64,000 nt of DNA, from NCBI RefSeq assembly GCF_023585685.1, contig NZ_CP097764.1, positions 248,001 to 312,000 on the forward strand, read 5' to 3'. Shown piece by piece: positions 1 to 9,016 of this stretch. The DNA is from Blochmannia endosymbiont of Camponotus sp. C-003 (GTDB lineage: Bacteria; Pseudomonadota; Gammaproteobacteria; Enterobacterales; Enterobacteriaceae). The notes under the pieces are model-generated. The model saw only the letters and a program-made list of their open reading frames with translations, was not told the origin of the DNA and made no database searches. A program made the translations under genes and the position numbers. The number at the start of each line of letters is the position of its first letter. Position 1 is the first letter of the stretch.

Positions 1-2
1 AT

Positions 3-767
3 ATGCAGCTTAATTATCGATTGCAAATGCTTAACTCTGCATTAACAAAAACTCCAGTCATAATGCTTCATGGGCTTTTTGGTGATCTTAATAATCTTGG
101 GATTATTGCAGAAGGAGTAGCTCGGTATTGTTGTGTCGTGCAAGTTGATTTACGTAATCATGGTCGTTCTCCTCATGAACGATTTATGAATTATTCGGTA
201 ATGGCGCAAGATATTTTAGATTTGCTAGATCGGTTGTTAATAGATAAATGCATAATTATTGGCCATTCAATGGGCGGTAAAGTTGCAATGAAATTGTGTA
301 TGTTGGCTCCTCACCGCATAACCAAAGTCGTGATTATTGATATAGCTCCAATAAAATACGATATACATAGTCACGATAATATTTTTCATGCAATTGAGCG
401 TGTTAATATCTTTGGAGTAAAAAATAGAAATGAAGCTGCGCTTCTTATGCGGCAGTATTGTCTCGATCAATCATTAATATTTTTTTTATTGAAATCTTTT
501 CGTCAGGGATCTTGGATTTTTAATTTTTCATCCATTAGAAATAATTATATTCATATTAGTGGTTGGAATACATACCAAACTTGGTGGGGTCCAGCATTAT
601 TTATTAGAGGTGCATTATCTGCGTACCTCGATAATCGTTTTTTAAATGATATTTACCATCAATTTCCGAAGGCGCGCATTTGTATGATACCTAATGCAGG
701 GCATTGGGTGCATTGGGATAATCCCGTGGATGTGTTAAGTGCGATTAGTGAATTTATTATGCATTAA
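3..767 (+). CDS. ybfF: YbfF-type alpha/beta-hydrolase esterase
   Basis: This 254-residue protein is a cytosolic alpha/beta-hydrolase matching the E. coli acyl-CoA esterase YbfF along its whole length. The oxyanion-hole motif HGLFG starts at residue 23, the nucleophile elbow GHSMGG carries Ser89, and the catalytic histidine is His234 in AGHWVH. The start codon is two bases from the window edge, but the N-terminus (MQLNYRLQ) aligns with the start of the family, so the gene looks complete. In E. coli seqA separates ybfF from fldA on the other side; no seqA is present here. The physiological substrate is uncertain. Confidence in the family is high. Confidence 0.9.
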   Translation: MQLNYRLQMLNSALTKTPVIMLHGLFGDLNNLGIIAEGVARYCCVVQVDLRNHGRSPHERFMNYSVMAQDILDLLDRLLIDKCIIIGHSMGGKVAMKLCMLAPHRITKVVIIDIAPIKYDIHSHDNIFHAIERVNIFGVKNRNEAALLMRQYCLDQSLIFFLLKSFRQGSWIFNFSSIRNNYIHISGWNTYQTWWGPALFIRGALSAYLDNRFLNDIYHQFPKARICMIPNAGHWVHWDNPVDVLSAISEFIMH

Positions 768-771
768 TTTT

Positions 772-792
772 TAAAATATATGGTATATTTTA
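772..792 (+). terminator. AT-only hairpin after ybfF
   Basis: A nine-base-pair inverted repeat (TAAAATATA, loop TGG, TATATTTTA) starts five bases after the ybfF stop codon. It is followed by an AT-rich stretch with a five-T run. The stem has no G or C, so termination strength is doubtful. Confidence 0.35.
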
Positions 793-939
793 TATATTAT
801 TTTTCAAAAATTTATGTAATTCAAAAATAAAAGATGTTAACGATCTATTACAATTGATTATGTGTCATCATAAATGATTATATAAACATGTGAATTGTAT
901 TGATATTTTGATGCGATATTGAATGAAATTGTATGCGTT

Positions 940-969
940 TTGATTGATGATAAAAATGTGATTTATACT
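940..969 (+). promoter_or_regulatory. Putative sigma-70 promoter of fldA
   Basis: TTGATT (940-945) and TATACT (964-969) are separated by 18 bases and lie 25 bases before the fldA start. Both hexamers are close to consensus. In DNA this AT-rich chance matches are common, so this is a candidate only. Confidence 0.4.
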
Positions 970-994
970 ATACAATATATAAGGTTGAAATATT

Positions 995-1528
995 ATGAAA
1001 TCAGCGTTAGTAGGTATTTTTTTTAGTAGTGATACGGGTAATACTGAAAAACTTGCTAAAATGATTCGGACACAGTTAGGAAAAAGTATTGCAGATGTTT
1101 TTGATATAGCTATGAGTTCTAAAGAAGACATAGAAAATTATGATAATTTATTATTTGGAATCCCCACTTGGTATTACGGAGAACCGCAATGTGATTGGGA
1201 TGCTTTTTTACCTGTGCTAAGAAATATTGATTTTTCTGGAAAAAAAGTAGCAATTTTTGGATGCGGAGATCAAGAAGATTATTCGGAATATTTTTGTGAT
1301 GCAATGAGTATTTTATATGATATTATTTTGAAAAACGGAGCTATTGTTACAGGATTATGGTCTTCATCTGGTTATCATTTTGATACTTCAAAAAGTTTAA
1401 TTGGTACAGATAAGTTTGTAGGATTAGCTATTGATGAAGATCGTCAACCTGAAATGACAGAGATTCGTGTACAACATTGGGTGAATCAAATTCGGAATGA
1501 AATGAATATTTACAATTACAACAAATAA
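995..1528 (+). CDS. fldA: Flavodoxin 1
   Basis: The 177-residue protein is a long-chain flavodoxin, the FMN-binding electron carrier that serves enzymes such as radical-SAM proteins and IspG/IspH. The FMN phosphate loop SSDTGNT is at residues 11-17, followed by the flavin-stacking region GIPTWYYGEPQCDWD and the GCGDQEDYSEYFCDA segment, all as in E. coli FldA (176 residues). An AAGG ribosome-binding site sits upstream. The E. coli downstream neighbour fur is absent; the space to the convergent glnS gene is only 187 bases. Confidence 0.96.
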   Translation: MKSALVGIFFSSDTGNTEKLAKMIRTQLGKSIADVFDIAMSSKEDIENYDNLLFGIPTWYYGEPQCDWDAFLPVLRNIDFSGKKVAIFGCGDQEDYSEYFCDAMSILYDIILKNGAIVTGLWSSSGYHFDTSKSLIGTDKFVGLAIDEDRQPEMTEIRVQHWVNQIRNEMNIYNYNK

Positions 1529-1587
1529 AAATAATTGCATTGATAATTTTGTGTATACAATTAGAATGATTACAGGTTACTCTCTTT

Positions 1588-1636
1588 GGGGTTTTATGTA
1601 CCCTGGGATGTAATGGGTTTTTGGGAGCTAGTTGGG
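1588..1636 (+). other. Cluster of five G-runs between fldA and glnS
   Basis: Five runs of three or four G occur at 1588-1591, 1605-1607, 1615-1617, 1623-1625 and 1634-1636, in the 187-base gap between the convergent genes fldA and glnS. Such G density is exceptional in this AT-rich sequence. The last four runs have spacers of 7, 5 and 8 bases, close to a G-quadruplex pattern. The first run can instead pair with ACCC at 1599-1602. No coding match was recognised. It may be a small RNA, a structural 3' element or a gene remnant. Confidence 0.4.
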
Positions 1637-1715
1637 AATTGTGATTGAAGGCAGTATTATTAGTGCATAGAAGATTGTCCAGACATGATTGTATAATAGT
1701 TTTGAATTTATTTAT

Positions 1716-3380
1716 TTAGTAATGTTTAGATTCTTTTAAGGTTACGGTTCTATTTAATACTAGATGAGATGCTTTAGAGTAGTGGCGGTCTATAATGAAA
1801 TACCCTTCTCGTTCAATTTGATACGGACCAGGACTATAGGAGTAAATTATATTTTCTTCAACAACTCCTCGAGAAATTATTAAAGATTTAGGATTGATAT
1901 TGGTAATCCAATTGGTTGCAATAGAAGGATTGGGATGAGTAAATAATTTGTCGTATAGACGAAATTCAGCTGATATGTTCCTGGTCGCCGATACCCAATG
2001 TATTACTCCAGTAATTTTTCTACCATCTGTTGGATTTTTGTTTAAAGTAAGTGGGTCGTAACTGCAATAAATACAAATAATATTCCCGTTTTTGTCTTTT
2101 TTGATGTCCTCTGCTTTTATGACATAAGCATATCTTAATCGTATTTCTTGTCCCAAAGTTAATTTATAACATTTATCATTATTATTTAATATTTCACTAA
2201 AATCAAAATGATCAATAAAAATTTCTTGACTAAAAACGACATGACGAACTCCCATATTAGAGTTATTAGGATGATTCGGCATTTCTATTATTTCCTCATA
2301 TCCTGTAGGAAGATTGTTAATGATAATTTTTATTGGGTTGATCACCGCCATTAGTCGTGGCGCATGTTTGTTTAAATCTGCACGAATACATGATTCTAAA
2401 AGTGATAATTCTATTTGACTTTCTTGTTTACTGATACCGATGCGATGACAAAATTCTCGAATTGATCTGGCTGTATATCCTCTACGTCGTAATCCAGAAA
2501 TAGTAGGCATTCGAGGATCATCCCATCCATTAACTATGTTTTTTGTAACTAATATATTAAGTTTACGTTTAGATGTGATTATATATTTTAAATTAAGACG
2601 AGAAAATTCATGTTGATCAGGGTGTATATCTATATCAACATTATTTAATATCCAGTTATATAAAATGCGATTCTCTTGGAATTCTAAAGTACACAAAGAA
2701 TGAGTGATACCTTCTATTGCATCTGAAATGCAATGACTAAAATCGTATGTTGGATAAATACACCATTTTTTTCCAATACGATGATGTGGAGTGTATTTAA
2801 TACGATATAATACTGGATCTCGCATCACCATAGAAGAAGAGGCCATATTAATTTTAGCGCGCAAACACGCTCCGCCTTCTAGAAAATCTCCATGACGCAT
2901 TTTAGAAAAATACATTAAATTTTCTTTAATACTACGAGATCGGTATGGGCTATTTTTACCAGAACGTGTTAATGTTCCTCGGTATTTTCTAATTTCGTCC
3001 GTAGATAATTCATCTACATATGCTAATCCTTTTTTAATTAATTTAATAGCATAATTATGTAATTCTTCAATATAATCAGATGAATAATGTACATCTCCAT
3101 GCCACATAAAGCCAAGCCATTGAATGTCATATTTTATACCTTCAATATATTTTTCGTGTTCTGTCTCTGGATTGGTATCATCGAACCGTAAATTGCATTG
3201 ACCGTGATAATATTGGGCAATACCAAAATTAAGACAAATAGCTTTAGCATGTCCGATATGTAAATGTCCATTAGGATCTGGAGGAAATCGTGTGCGTACG
3301 TTAAAATGTTTTTTTAATTTTAAATCTTTATCAATAATATGGTTGATAAAATTAGGTCGATAATTCATGAGAGTCTTCAT
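1716..3380 (-). CDS. glnS: Glutaminyl-tRNA synthetase
   Basis: The 554-residue protein has the same length as E. coli GlnRS and charges tRNA-Gln in the cytosol; its substrate tRNA is encoded at 7004. The class I HIGH signature is HIGH at residues 41-44. The second signature reads TSKRK where E. coli has MSKRK, so the first residue differs but the catalytic lysine is kept. The [19 protein letters not shown] segment and the anticodon-binding beta-barrel domains follow. The start at 3380 is preceded by AGGA. It is convergent with fldA; the neighbouring nagE gene of E. coli is missing. Confidence 0.97.
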   Translation of the reverse strand: MKTLMNYRPNFINHIIDKDLKLKKHFNVRTRFPPDPNGHLHIGHAKAICLNFGIAQYYHGQCNLRFDDTNPETEHEKYIEGIKYDIQWLGFMWHGDVHYSSDYIEELHNYAIKLIKKGLAYVDELSTDEIRKYRGTLTRSGKNSPYRSRSIKENLMYFSKMRHGDFLEGGACLRAKINMASSSMVMRDPVLYRIKYTPHHRIGKKWCIYPTYDFSHCISDAIEGITHSLCTLEFQENRILYNWILNNVDIDIHPDQHEFSRLNLKYIITSKRKLNILVTKNIVNGWDDPRMPTISGLRRRGYTARSIREFCHRIGISKQESQIELSLLESCIRADLNKHAPRLMAVINPIKIIINNLPTGYEEIIEMPNHPNNSNMGVRHVVFSQEIFIDHFDFSEILNNNDKCYKLTLGQEIRLRYAYVIKAEDIKKDKNGNIICIYCSYDPLTLNKNPTDGRKITGVIHWVSATRNISAEFRLYDKLFTHPNPSIATNWITNINPKSLIISRGVVEENIIYSYSPGPYQIEREGYFIIDRHYSKASHLVLNRTVTLKESKHY

Positions 3381-4303
3381 TTTTATCCTTTTTGTAAATA
3401 TATAATTATTGTGTTAATCCGTAGGAAAAATATCTTTATTATTATCGGTGATGATATTGAATTAAGATTATTATATGGAAAATATAAAAATTATTAAAGA
3501 ATATAATTTTTTTATAAAATTATAACATGCGCTTGTGTAATGTGTTAATAAACACATAAATTAGAATTTAAAATATTTCGTTGTTGTAATTGTTATTTAA
3601 ATGTAGATATATTGTGTGAAATAATTGCGATATAAATTATGTAATAATGGATTTTATTTTTTATATTAATAATGTATGATTTACATATGGAAATAAACAT
3701 AATTTGTATTTACATATTTTTATAGAGATACTATGGTCTTTAAGATTATTTTGTTATAAAGTAAGAAAAATTGTAATGCTGTAGATATTTGTTTGTACAT
3801 AAATTGAGAATAATTCAAACGTTATTTTGATGTTGTAATTTTTCTATATCTATATGCAATATAATATATTCATGACAGTTTTAGAATAAGTGCAATGATG
3901 TTGTTGAAGTGAATTGAGAGTGGATATTGATTTAAAGATGATTATAGCAAGTAGGAATGCTCATTTCATTAGAATAAATGTATGGAACGTTTGTATAAAT
4001 AGAAATAAACACATATATTGAAGTATTAAAATAATCGAGGAATCATCGCGTGTTGGTCATATTATTACTCAATAATTATTGGTATATTGATATTGAATCA
4101 GCTACGCAGTGAGATATGTTAATTTTCATGGTTTTTTATTATTTTCAGTATTGCATCAATAAAATTCTGATCTTTATACTTACAAGATATCACATCATAT
4201 TTACTACTAATGCAGATGCGTAGAATTTGTAGTATTTGTATTAGTTTTAACAATAAAATATAGGATGATTTCATTATCAACCCAATTAAATAAGGATTCT
4301 TAC
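3381..4303. other. Gene-free spacer between glnS and nagB
   Basis: About 920 bases lie between the divergent genes glnS and nagB. In E. coli the GlcNAc phosphotransferase gene nagE is here. I see no open frame with family motifs, no RNA gene and no strong hairpin; only scattered AT-rich sequence that must contain both promoters. Confidence 0.7.
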
Positions 4304-5107
4304 ATGAGAGTTGTATTTTTAGGTACCTCTGATCACGTTGCTCAATGGGTTGCGCATTATGTTGTTAATCGTATTAATGCTTTTCATCCTACCTTCGACA
4401 ATCCGTTTGTATTAGGTTTACCAACAGGAAGAACTCCAATAAAGACTTACGAGAATATTATAACAATGTATCGATCTAATCAAGTAAGTTTTAAATATGT
4501 AGTGATATTTACTATGGATGAATATCTTGGTTTATCTTGTACAGATTCAAACAGTTATTATACGTTTATACATACAAATTTTATTAATTATATTGATATC
4601 CCTAAAAAAAATGTATACGTTTTAAATGGAAATACTAACAATATTGAGGATGAATGCAAACGATATGAAGAAAAAATAAAATTATATGGAGGTATGCATT
4701 TGCTGATAGGAGGAGTTGGTAGTGATGGACATCTTGCTTTTAATGAGCCTGGTTCTTCTTTAGCGTCACGTACTAGACTTAAAAACTTGAGTAAAGAAAC
4801 TCGTATATCAAATGCTAAGTTTTTCAAAAATAATATTGATTCTGTTCCTAAATTTGCATTAACTATTGGAATTGCTACATTAATGGAATCACGAGAAATA
4901 ATAATAATAGCAACTGGAGCAGATAAAGCGATAGCAGTACAAGCGGCAATTGAAGGTAGCGTTAATCATATGTGGACTATCAGTTGTTTACAATTGCATC
5001 CTAAATCGGTATTAGTATGCGATGAATCATCAACCGAGGAATTAAAAATAAAAACAGTCAAGTATTTTCAAGAATTAGAAATAAATAATCAGACGATCAT
5101 AATATAG
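4304..5107 (+). CDS. nagB: Glucosamine-6-phosphate deaminase
   Basis: NagB converts glucosamine-6-phosphate to fructose-6-phosphate and ammonia in the cytosol. The start at 4304 ([15 protein letters not shown]) is preferred over an in-frame ATG at 4265. It aligns with the first residue of E. coli NagB, gives 267 against 266 residues, and has an AAGGA ribosome-binding site. Motifs seen are GLPTGRTP, the active-site segment [20 protein letters not shown] with the ring-opening histidine, and the C-terminal [14 protein letters not shown]. nagA follows after 11 bases, so the two are an operon. The regulator nagC and the transporter nagE are not in this region. Confidence 0.96.
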   Translation: MRVVFLGTSDHVAQWVAHYVVNRINAFHPTFDNPFVLGLPTGRTPIKTYENIITMYRSNQVSFKYVVIFTMDEYLGLSCTDSNSYYTFIHTNFINYIDIPKKNVYVLNGNTNNIEDECKRYEEKIKLYGGMHLLIGGVGSDGHLAFNEPGSSLASRTRLKNLSKETRISNAKFFKNNIDSVPKFALTIGIATLMESREIIIIATGADKAIAVQAAIEGSVNHMWTISCLQLHPKSVLVCDESSTEELKIKTVKYFQELEINNQTIII

Positions 5108-5118
5108 TTTATTAAAAT

Positions 5119-6282
5119 ATGTATGCTTTAATTAATAGTACAATATACACTGGTAAAAAAATTCTTGACAATCATGCGCTTATTGTTTCTGATAATTTTA
5201 TTAAAGCTATTTGTTTGAAGAGCGAGTTACCTAAACACATGGAGGTACATGATTTATCAGGGTTTTTGTTGACACCTGGATTTATAGATTTACAAGTTAA
5301 TGGGTGTGGCGGTGTGCAATTCAATGATCATATCAATGCAATATCAATGTGTACACTCAAAACAATGCAAATAACTAACCAATTTTCGGGTTGTACTAGT
5401 TTTCTTCCAACGTTAATTACTAGTAATGATGTTTTGATGCAACGAGCTGTTAATGTCATGCGTACTTTTTTATCTCAAAACAACAACCAGGCTTTAGGAT
5501 TACATTTGGAAGGTCCATTTTTGAACTCTACAAAAAAAGGGATACATAACTCAACATTGATTCGTGTGCCAACAGAAGAGATGATAAATTATTTGTGTGA
5601 GAATAGTGATGTTATCAGAAAGATAACTCTTGCTCCTGAACAATTATTGGACATGACATGTATTAAAAAGTTACAAAAATCAGGTATTTGTATTGCAATT
5701 GGACATTCTAATGCTACCTATAAACAAACCCGATTTAGTTTTTCATATGGTGTTAGTTTTGGGACTCATTTGTTTAATGCTATGCCTCCGTTAACTGCTC
5801 GTGAACCTGGTGTTATCGGAGCTATTTTTGATGCACCAGAAATATATTGCAGTGTTATAGCAGATGGTTTGCATGTTCATTGGGCTAACATTAGATATGC
5901 TAAAAAAATTAAAGGAGATCATTTAATTTTAGTAACTGATGCTACTAGTCCTGCGGGATTGAATAAGGGGAAATCTTGTTTTCTTTTTTCTAACAAAACT
6001 ATATATCATAGTAATAATAGATGTGTGGATAGTAAAGGCGTACTCAGTGGATCAACTTTAACAATGATTCAAGCAATTAAAAATAGCGTTGAATACGCTG
6101 GAATACCATTAGATGAAGCTGTGCGTATGGCTACTTTATATCCAGCTAAAGTTATTGGAATGGATCATTGTTTAGGTAGCTTAGAAATAAATAAGATTGC
6201 TAATTTAACTGTTTTTAATACAGACTATCAAATAAAAAAAACTATTGTTAATGGGAAAATAGTGAATACATCATTGTTATAA
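5119..6282 (+). CDS. nagA: N-acetylglucosamine-6-phosphate deacetylase
   Basis: NagA removes the acetyl group from GlcNAc-6-phosphate and feeds NagB. The 387-residue protein (E. coli 382) belongs to the amidohydrolase superfamily. Metal and substrate residues are visible in LHLEGPF, IAIGHSNA, GTHLFNAMPPL and the catalytic aspartate segment LVTDATSPAG. It lies 11 bases after nagB on the same strand. With both enzymes the cell could turn GlcNAc-6-phosphate into fructose-6-phosphate, acetate and ammonia; how the substrate enters is not shown here. Confidence 0.96.
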   Translation: MYALINSTIYTGKKILDNHALIVSDNFIKAICLKSELPKHMEVHDLSGFLLTPGFIDLQVNGCGGVQFNDHINAISMCTLKTMQITNQFSGCTSFLPTLITSNDVLMQRAVNVMRTFLSQNNNQALGLHLEGPFLNSTKKGIHNSTLIRVPTEEMINYLCENSDVIRKITLAPEQLLDMTCIKKLQKSGICIAIGHSNATYKQTRFSFSYGVSFGTHLFNAMPPLTAREPGVIGAIFDAPEIYCSVIADGLHVHWANIRYAKKIKGDHLILVTDATSPAGLNKGKSCFLFSNKTIYHSNNRCVDSKGVLSGSTLTMIQAIKNSVEYAGIPLDEAVRMATLYPAKVIGMDHCLGSLEINKIANLTVFNTDYQIKKTIVNGKIVNTSLL

Positions 6283-6634
6283 ATTTACTTACATATGGAC
6301 ATATATGTTTTAATAAATGCTATTCATGATGGAATGTTTGTTGTATTGATTAAATTTTTGGTGTTAGATTAGCAATTTTTAAATTGTAATCACTGTAAGT
6401 TATACGTTATTGTATAATACACAAATAACATTGAGTTATTATGTGAAATAATTTTCATAGTAAGTGTTTATTTAAACGATGACTTTTATTTTTTTTGCTT
6501 TGAATCAATGACATTGTCATTTTTTATATGAGCGTGATTGTCAGGTAAATCACATAATTTTATAATTTTTATAATAAAATGATAAGTTTACATAATAATT
6601 AAAAATATACCTATATATGTATATAAAAAGAAAG
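6283..6634. other. Gene-free spacer after nagA
   Basis: In E. coli nagC, nagD and asnB occupy the space between nagA and the tRNA operon; none is visible. The spacer is AT-rich and holds one terminator-like hairpin (6507-6525). Confidence 0.65.
6507..6525 (+). terminator. Putative rho-independent terminator
   Basis: AATGAC (6507-6512), loop ATT, GTCATT (6516-6521), followed by four more T. It is a compact stem with G/C pairs, 225 bases after nagA and upstream of the tRNA promoter. It may end nagBA transcripts or be left over from a deleted gene. Confidence 0.45.
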
Positions 6635-6664
6635 TTGACGGATATTTTATAGTTGTTGCATAAT
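6635..6664 (+). promoter_or_regulatory. Putative promoter of the tRNA cluster
   Basis: TTGACG (6635-6640) and CATAAT (6659-6664), five of six consensus positions each, are 18 bases apart. They lie about 70 bases before the first tRNA. No other promoter-like pair of this quality is visible ahead of the three co-oriented tRNA genes. Confidence 0.55.
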
Positions 6665-6731
6665 AATGATATTATGAGTTTGTGTTTTGGTTGGTAATTG
6701 GGTTATCGATGAAAAAATATGCAGAGATATT

Positions 6732-6805
6732 GGCTACGTAGCTCAGTGGGTCAGAGCGCAGCACTCATAATGCTGAGGTCACAGGTTCAAGTCCCGTCGT
6801 AGCTA
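6732..6805 (+). tRNA. metT: tRNA-Met (CAT), elongator type
   Basis: The cloverleaf folds with acceptor GGCTACG paired to CGTAGCT, anticodon CAT at 6766-6768 in CTCATAA, and T-loop TTCAAGT. It closely matches E. coli elongator tRNA-Met. The first acceptor pair is a G-U wobble and the 3' CCA is not encoded (TTT follows the discriminator A). It is first in a trio that in E. coli heads the seven-tRNA metT operon beside ubiF. Confidence 0.95.
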
Positions 6806-6827
6806 TTTATATATCAGATCAGTACAA

Positions 6828-6909
6828 GCGGGAGTGGCGAAATAGGTAGACGCGTCAGAATTAGGATCTGATACTGAGAAGTATGCGAGTTCAAGTCTCG
6901 TCTCCCGTA
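6828..6909 (+). tRNA. leuW: tRNA-Leu (TAG)
   Basis: A class II tRNA with acceptor GCGGGAG paired to CTCCCGT, anticodon TAG at 6862-6864, a long variable arm (TACT, loop GAGA, AGTA) and T-loop TTCAAGT. It matches E. coli leuW in sequence and position. The first acceptor pair is G-U and CCA is not encoded. Confidence 0.95.
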
Positions 6910-7003
6910 TTTGTTTATTTGAATAAGCATAAAAAATATGCATATATAATATAAATCAAATATCAGTATGCAAGACATAAGGTAGATATGTTAAATGGAT
7001 GAT

Positions 7004-7075
7004 TGGGGCATAGCCAAACGGTAAGGCAACGGGTTTTGATCCCGTCATTCCCAGGTTCGAATCCTGGTGCCCCAG
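7004..7075 (+). tRNA. glnU: tRNA-Gln (TTG)
   Basis: Acceptor TGGGGCA pairs with TGCCCCA, anticodon TTG is at 7036-7038, the T-loop is TTCGAAT and the discriminator is G. It resembles E. coli glnU, next in the same operon. TGG rather than CCA follows the discriminator. The extra Gln and Met copies of the E. coli operon are absent. Confidence 0.95.
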
Positions 7076-7302
7076 TGGGGTTGGATTATGTTAATCGTTA
7101 TGCTTCTTAATAAACAATATAATACATTCGAAATGTTTTGTTGTATTTTTACAGTTCAAATCATTTATTGTTTGAATAGATTATTCAATATGAATATTCA
7201 AAATATACTTAAGCAAACAGTATTGTACACATACATGTGTATATGGAAAAAATATAAATATAAATTTTAATTTAAATAATTAAATTTTTAATAATTCAAT
7301 GA

Positions 7303-7336
7303 GAATCTTTATAGTAGTATACAGCTATAAAGATTC
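7303..7336. terminator. Bidirectional terminator hairpin between tRNA-Gln and ubiF
   Basis: A perfect 12-base inverted repeat, GAATCTTTATAG (7303-7314) and CTATAAAGATTC (7325-7336), with a ten-base loop, lies between the convergent tRNA cluster and ubiF (stop at 7374). It is well placed to end both transcripts, although no long T-run follows on either strand. The rest of 7076-7373 shows no gene. Confidence 0.5.
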
Positions 7337-7373
7337 ACTATAGTATGATGCTAGTGTAAAATTAGTGCATATA

Positions 7374-8543
7374 CTATATGCCTACAGCATATTTCAATAT
7401 TTGTTTTTTTAGATATAAAGAACGTTCAATTGTCATAAATGCAAGATTTCTGGCTATTTTTAGTGGTAAATAATTATTATGAAAAATAATATATAACCAA
7501 TCTATGAATGATTGCATGAGGAAAGAATCGTATTTACGACTATTTTGATAGGATGTTAATACTTCTGCAATACTTGAATATTCGTCAAACACACGTGAAT
7601 CAATTAATAATTGTGATAAACTCATGACATCACGAAGTCCTAAATTTATTGCTTGTCCTGCTAAAGGGTGTAAAGAATGCGCAGCATCTCCAACTAATGC
7701 TCCTCCTGGAGTTATGTAGTTGTGTGCACACTGACGAATCAATGGAACTACAGTCATGTTGTGTAACCTAATGCGACCTAGTTGTTTTCGAAAATTATTT
7801 TCGATTTCTTTTTCTAATATTGATATAGGCAATTGTTGTAATTTATGAATACGCTCGGGAGTGTTGTACCACATTAATGATCCCCAATGATTATATAAAG
7901 GTAAGAACCCTATAGGACCATAAGGAGTAAATATTTGCCAAATTGTTCCCTTTTTGTGTTTGTCTGTTTTAATGCTGAGTAACATACAAAGTTGACGATA
8001 TTTCCAACCAATTACTCCAATTCCTAATATTTTTCGAATTTGAGAATAAATTCCGTCAGCTCCTATTAATAAACGACTCACAACTATAATACCATTATCA
8101 AGAATAGATTTCCAACAAAACCCGTCATAATGTGTAGATAATAATATGGATGGGCAATACAATGTTATTGTTTTGAAGTTCATGAAGCTTCTCCAAAGTG
8201 CTGATTGTAAACGGTTATTTTCAACGATACATCCCATTGTAGATATTCCTACAGACATGGAATGAAAAATTACTTTTGATGATGGGCATTCCCACGCTTC
8301 TAGGCAGTGGTATGGTGTACAAAAATTAGAAGGAATTTTTTTCCATACATTAATTTGTTGCAAGAATTTTATTGAAGCGTGATTAATGGCAGCAACTCGA
8401 ATATTCGGGTTTTTTTTTATTGGAACAGGATGTTTATGATCTACTATAATTACTTTGATACCGTATTTAGAAAGACGCAATGCTAATGATGCACCTATGA
8501 TACCAGCTCCGAATATCAAGACATCACAGAATAGTTTATTCAT
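7374..8543 (-). CDS. ubiF: Ubiquinone biosynthesis monooxygenase UbiF
   Basis: This 389-residue FAD-dependent monooxygenase hydroxylates 2-octaprenyl-3-methyl-6-methoxy-1,4-benzoquinol in ubiquinone synthesis, at the inner membrane face. Visible motifs are the N-terminal dinucleotide fold FGAGIIGASLALRL, the LLIGADGIYSQIRK (DG) motif and the second FAD motif LVGDAAHSLHPLAGQAINLG. Its place beside the metT-type tRNA cluster is the E. coli arrangement and supports UbiF over UbiH or VisC. A nine-A coding tract (T9 at 8410-8418 on the plus strand) near the N-terminus keeps the frame. Confidence 0.93.
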   Translation of the reverse strand: MNKLFCDVLIFGAGIIGASLALRLSKYGIKVIIVDHKHPVPIKKNPNIRVAAINHASIKFLQQINVWKKIPSNFCTPYHCLEAWECPSSKVIFHSMSVGISTMGCIVENNRLQSALWRSFMNFKTITLYCPSILLSTHYDGFCWKSILDNGIIVVSRLLIGADGIYSQIRKILGIGVIGWKYRQLCMLLSIKTDKHKKGTIWQIFTPYGPIGFLPLYNHWGSLMWYNTPERIHKLQQLPISILEKEIENNFRKQLGRIRLHNMTVVPLIRQCAHNYITPGGALVGDAAHSLHPLAGQAINLGLRDVMSLSQLLIDSRVFDEYSSIAEVLTSYQNSRKYDSFLMQSFIDWLYIIFHNNYLPLKIARNLAFMTIERSLYLKKQILKYAVGI

Positions 8544-9016
8544 AATATTTTATGATCTAATACAAAGGTTCATCTGTATATATGCGTATTTTAATGTGAT
8601 ATTAAAATTTTATGTAATAAAATATCAACCTACTCAGGATAACAGATATATATAACATATAGTCATTTTAAATTAAATAAATATTTTTAAATCTGCAGAT
8701 TTAATTACAATCATATGTCCTTGACTTATGATTGTAATTGTTTTACCCTCAAATATATATGTATTATATATATTACATTAATATATTGGTTATTTTATTA
8801 AGTTATTGATTTTTAATGTTTTGGGGCATGTTTATTTCCATTTTTTGAAATTTAAAAGTTGCATTTAAAAGTGAAAATATTAAGAAGTTTTTATCGTTAT
8901 AAATGGTAGATTTTTTGTTTCTAAAAATAATGTTCCCCAATGTTATCTTTAACATCTTGATGTAATCTAAATATTATTATCAATTGTTTTTATTCCAATT
9001 AATTTAGGAGTAATGT
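8544..9016. other. Spacer where miaB lies in E. coli
   Basis: About 470 bases separate the divergent genes ubiF and ybeZ. In E. coli miaB (tRNA methylthiotransferase) sits here. No MiaB motif is seen in any frame. The region contains one strong hairpin (8703-8739) and a TAGGAG ribosome-binding site for ybeZ. Confidence 0.65.
8703..8739. other. 13-bp perfect hairpin in the ubiF-ybeZ spacer
   Basis: AATTACAATCATA (8703-8715) is the exact reverse complement of TATGATTGTAATT (8727-8739), with an 11-base loop. GTTTT follows on the plus strand. It stands between two divergent genes, where a terminator has no present user, so it may be a relic terminator of a lost gene or a regulatory element. Confidence 0.5.

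Noticed and set aside
1566..1690. G-rich island as 6S RNA, tmRNA or RNase P RNA
   Set aside because: None of the conserved segments of these RNAs that I know is present.
7067..7270. 67-codon frame starting inside tRNA-Gln
   Set aside because: The start lies within the tRNA gene and the rest is AT-rich spacer.
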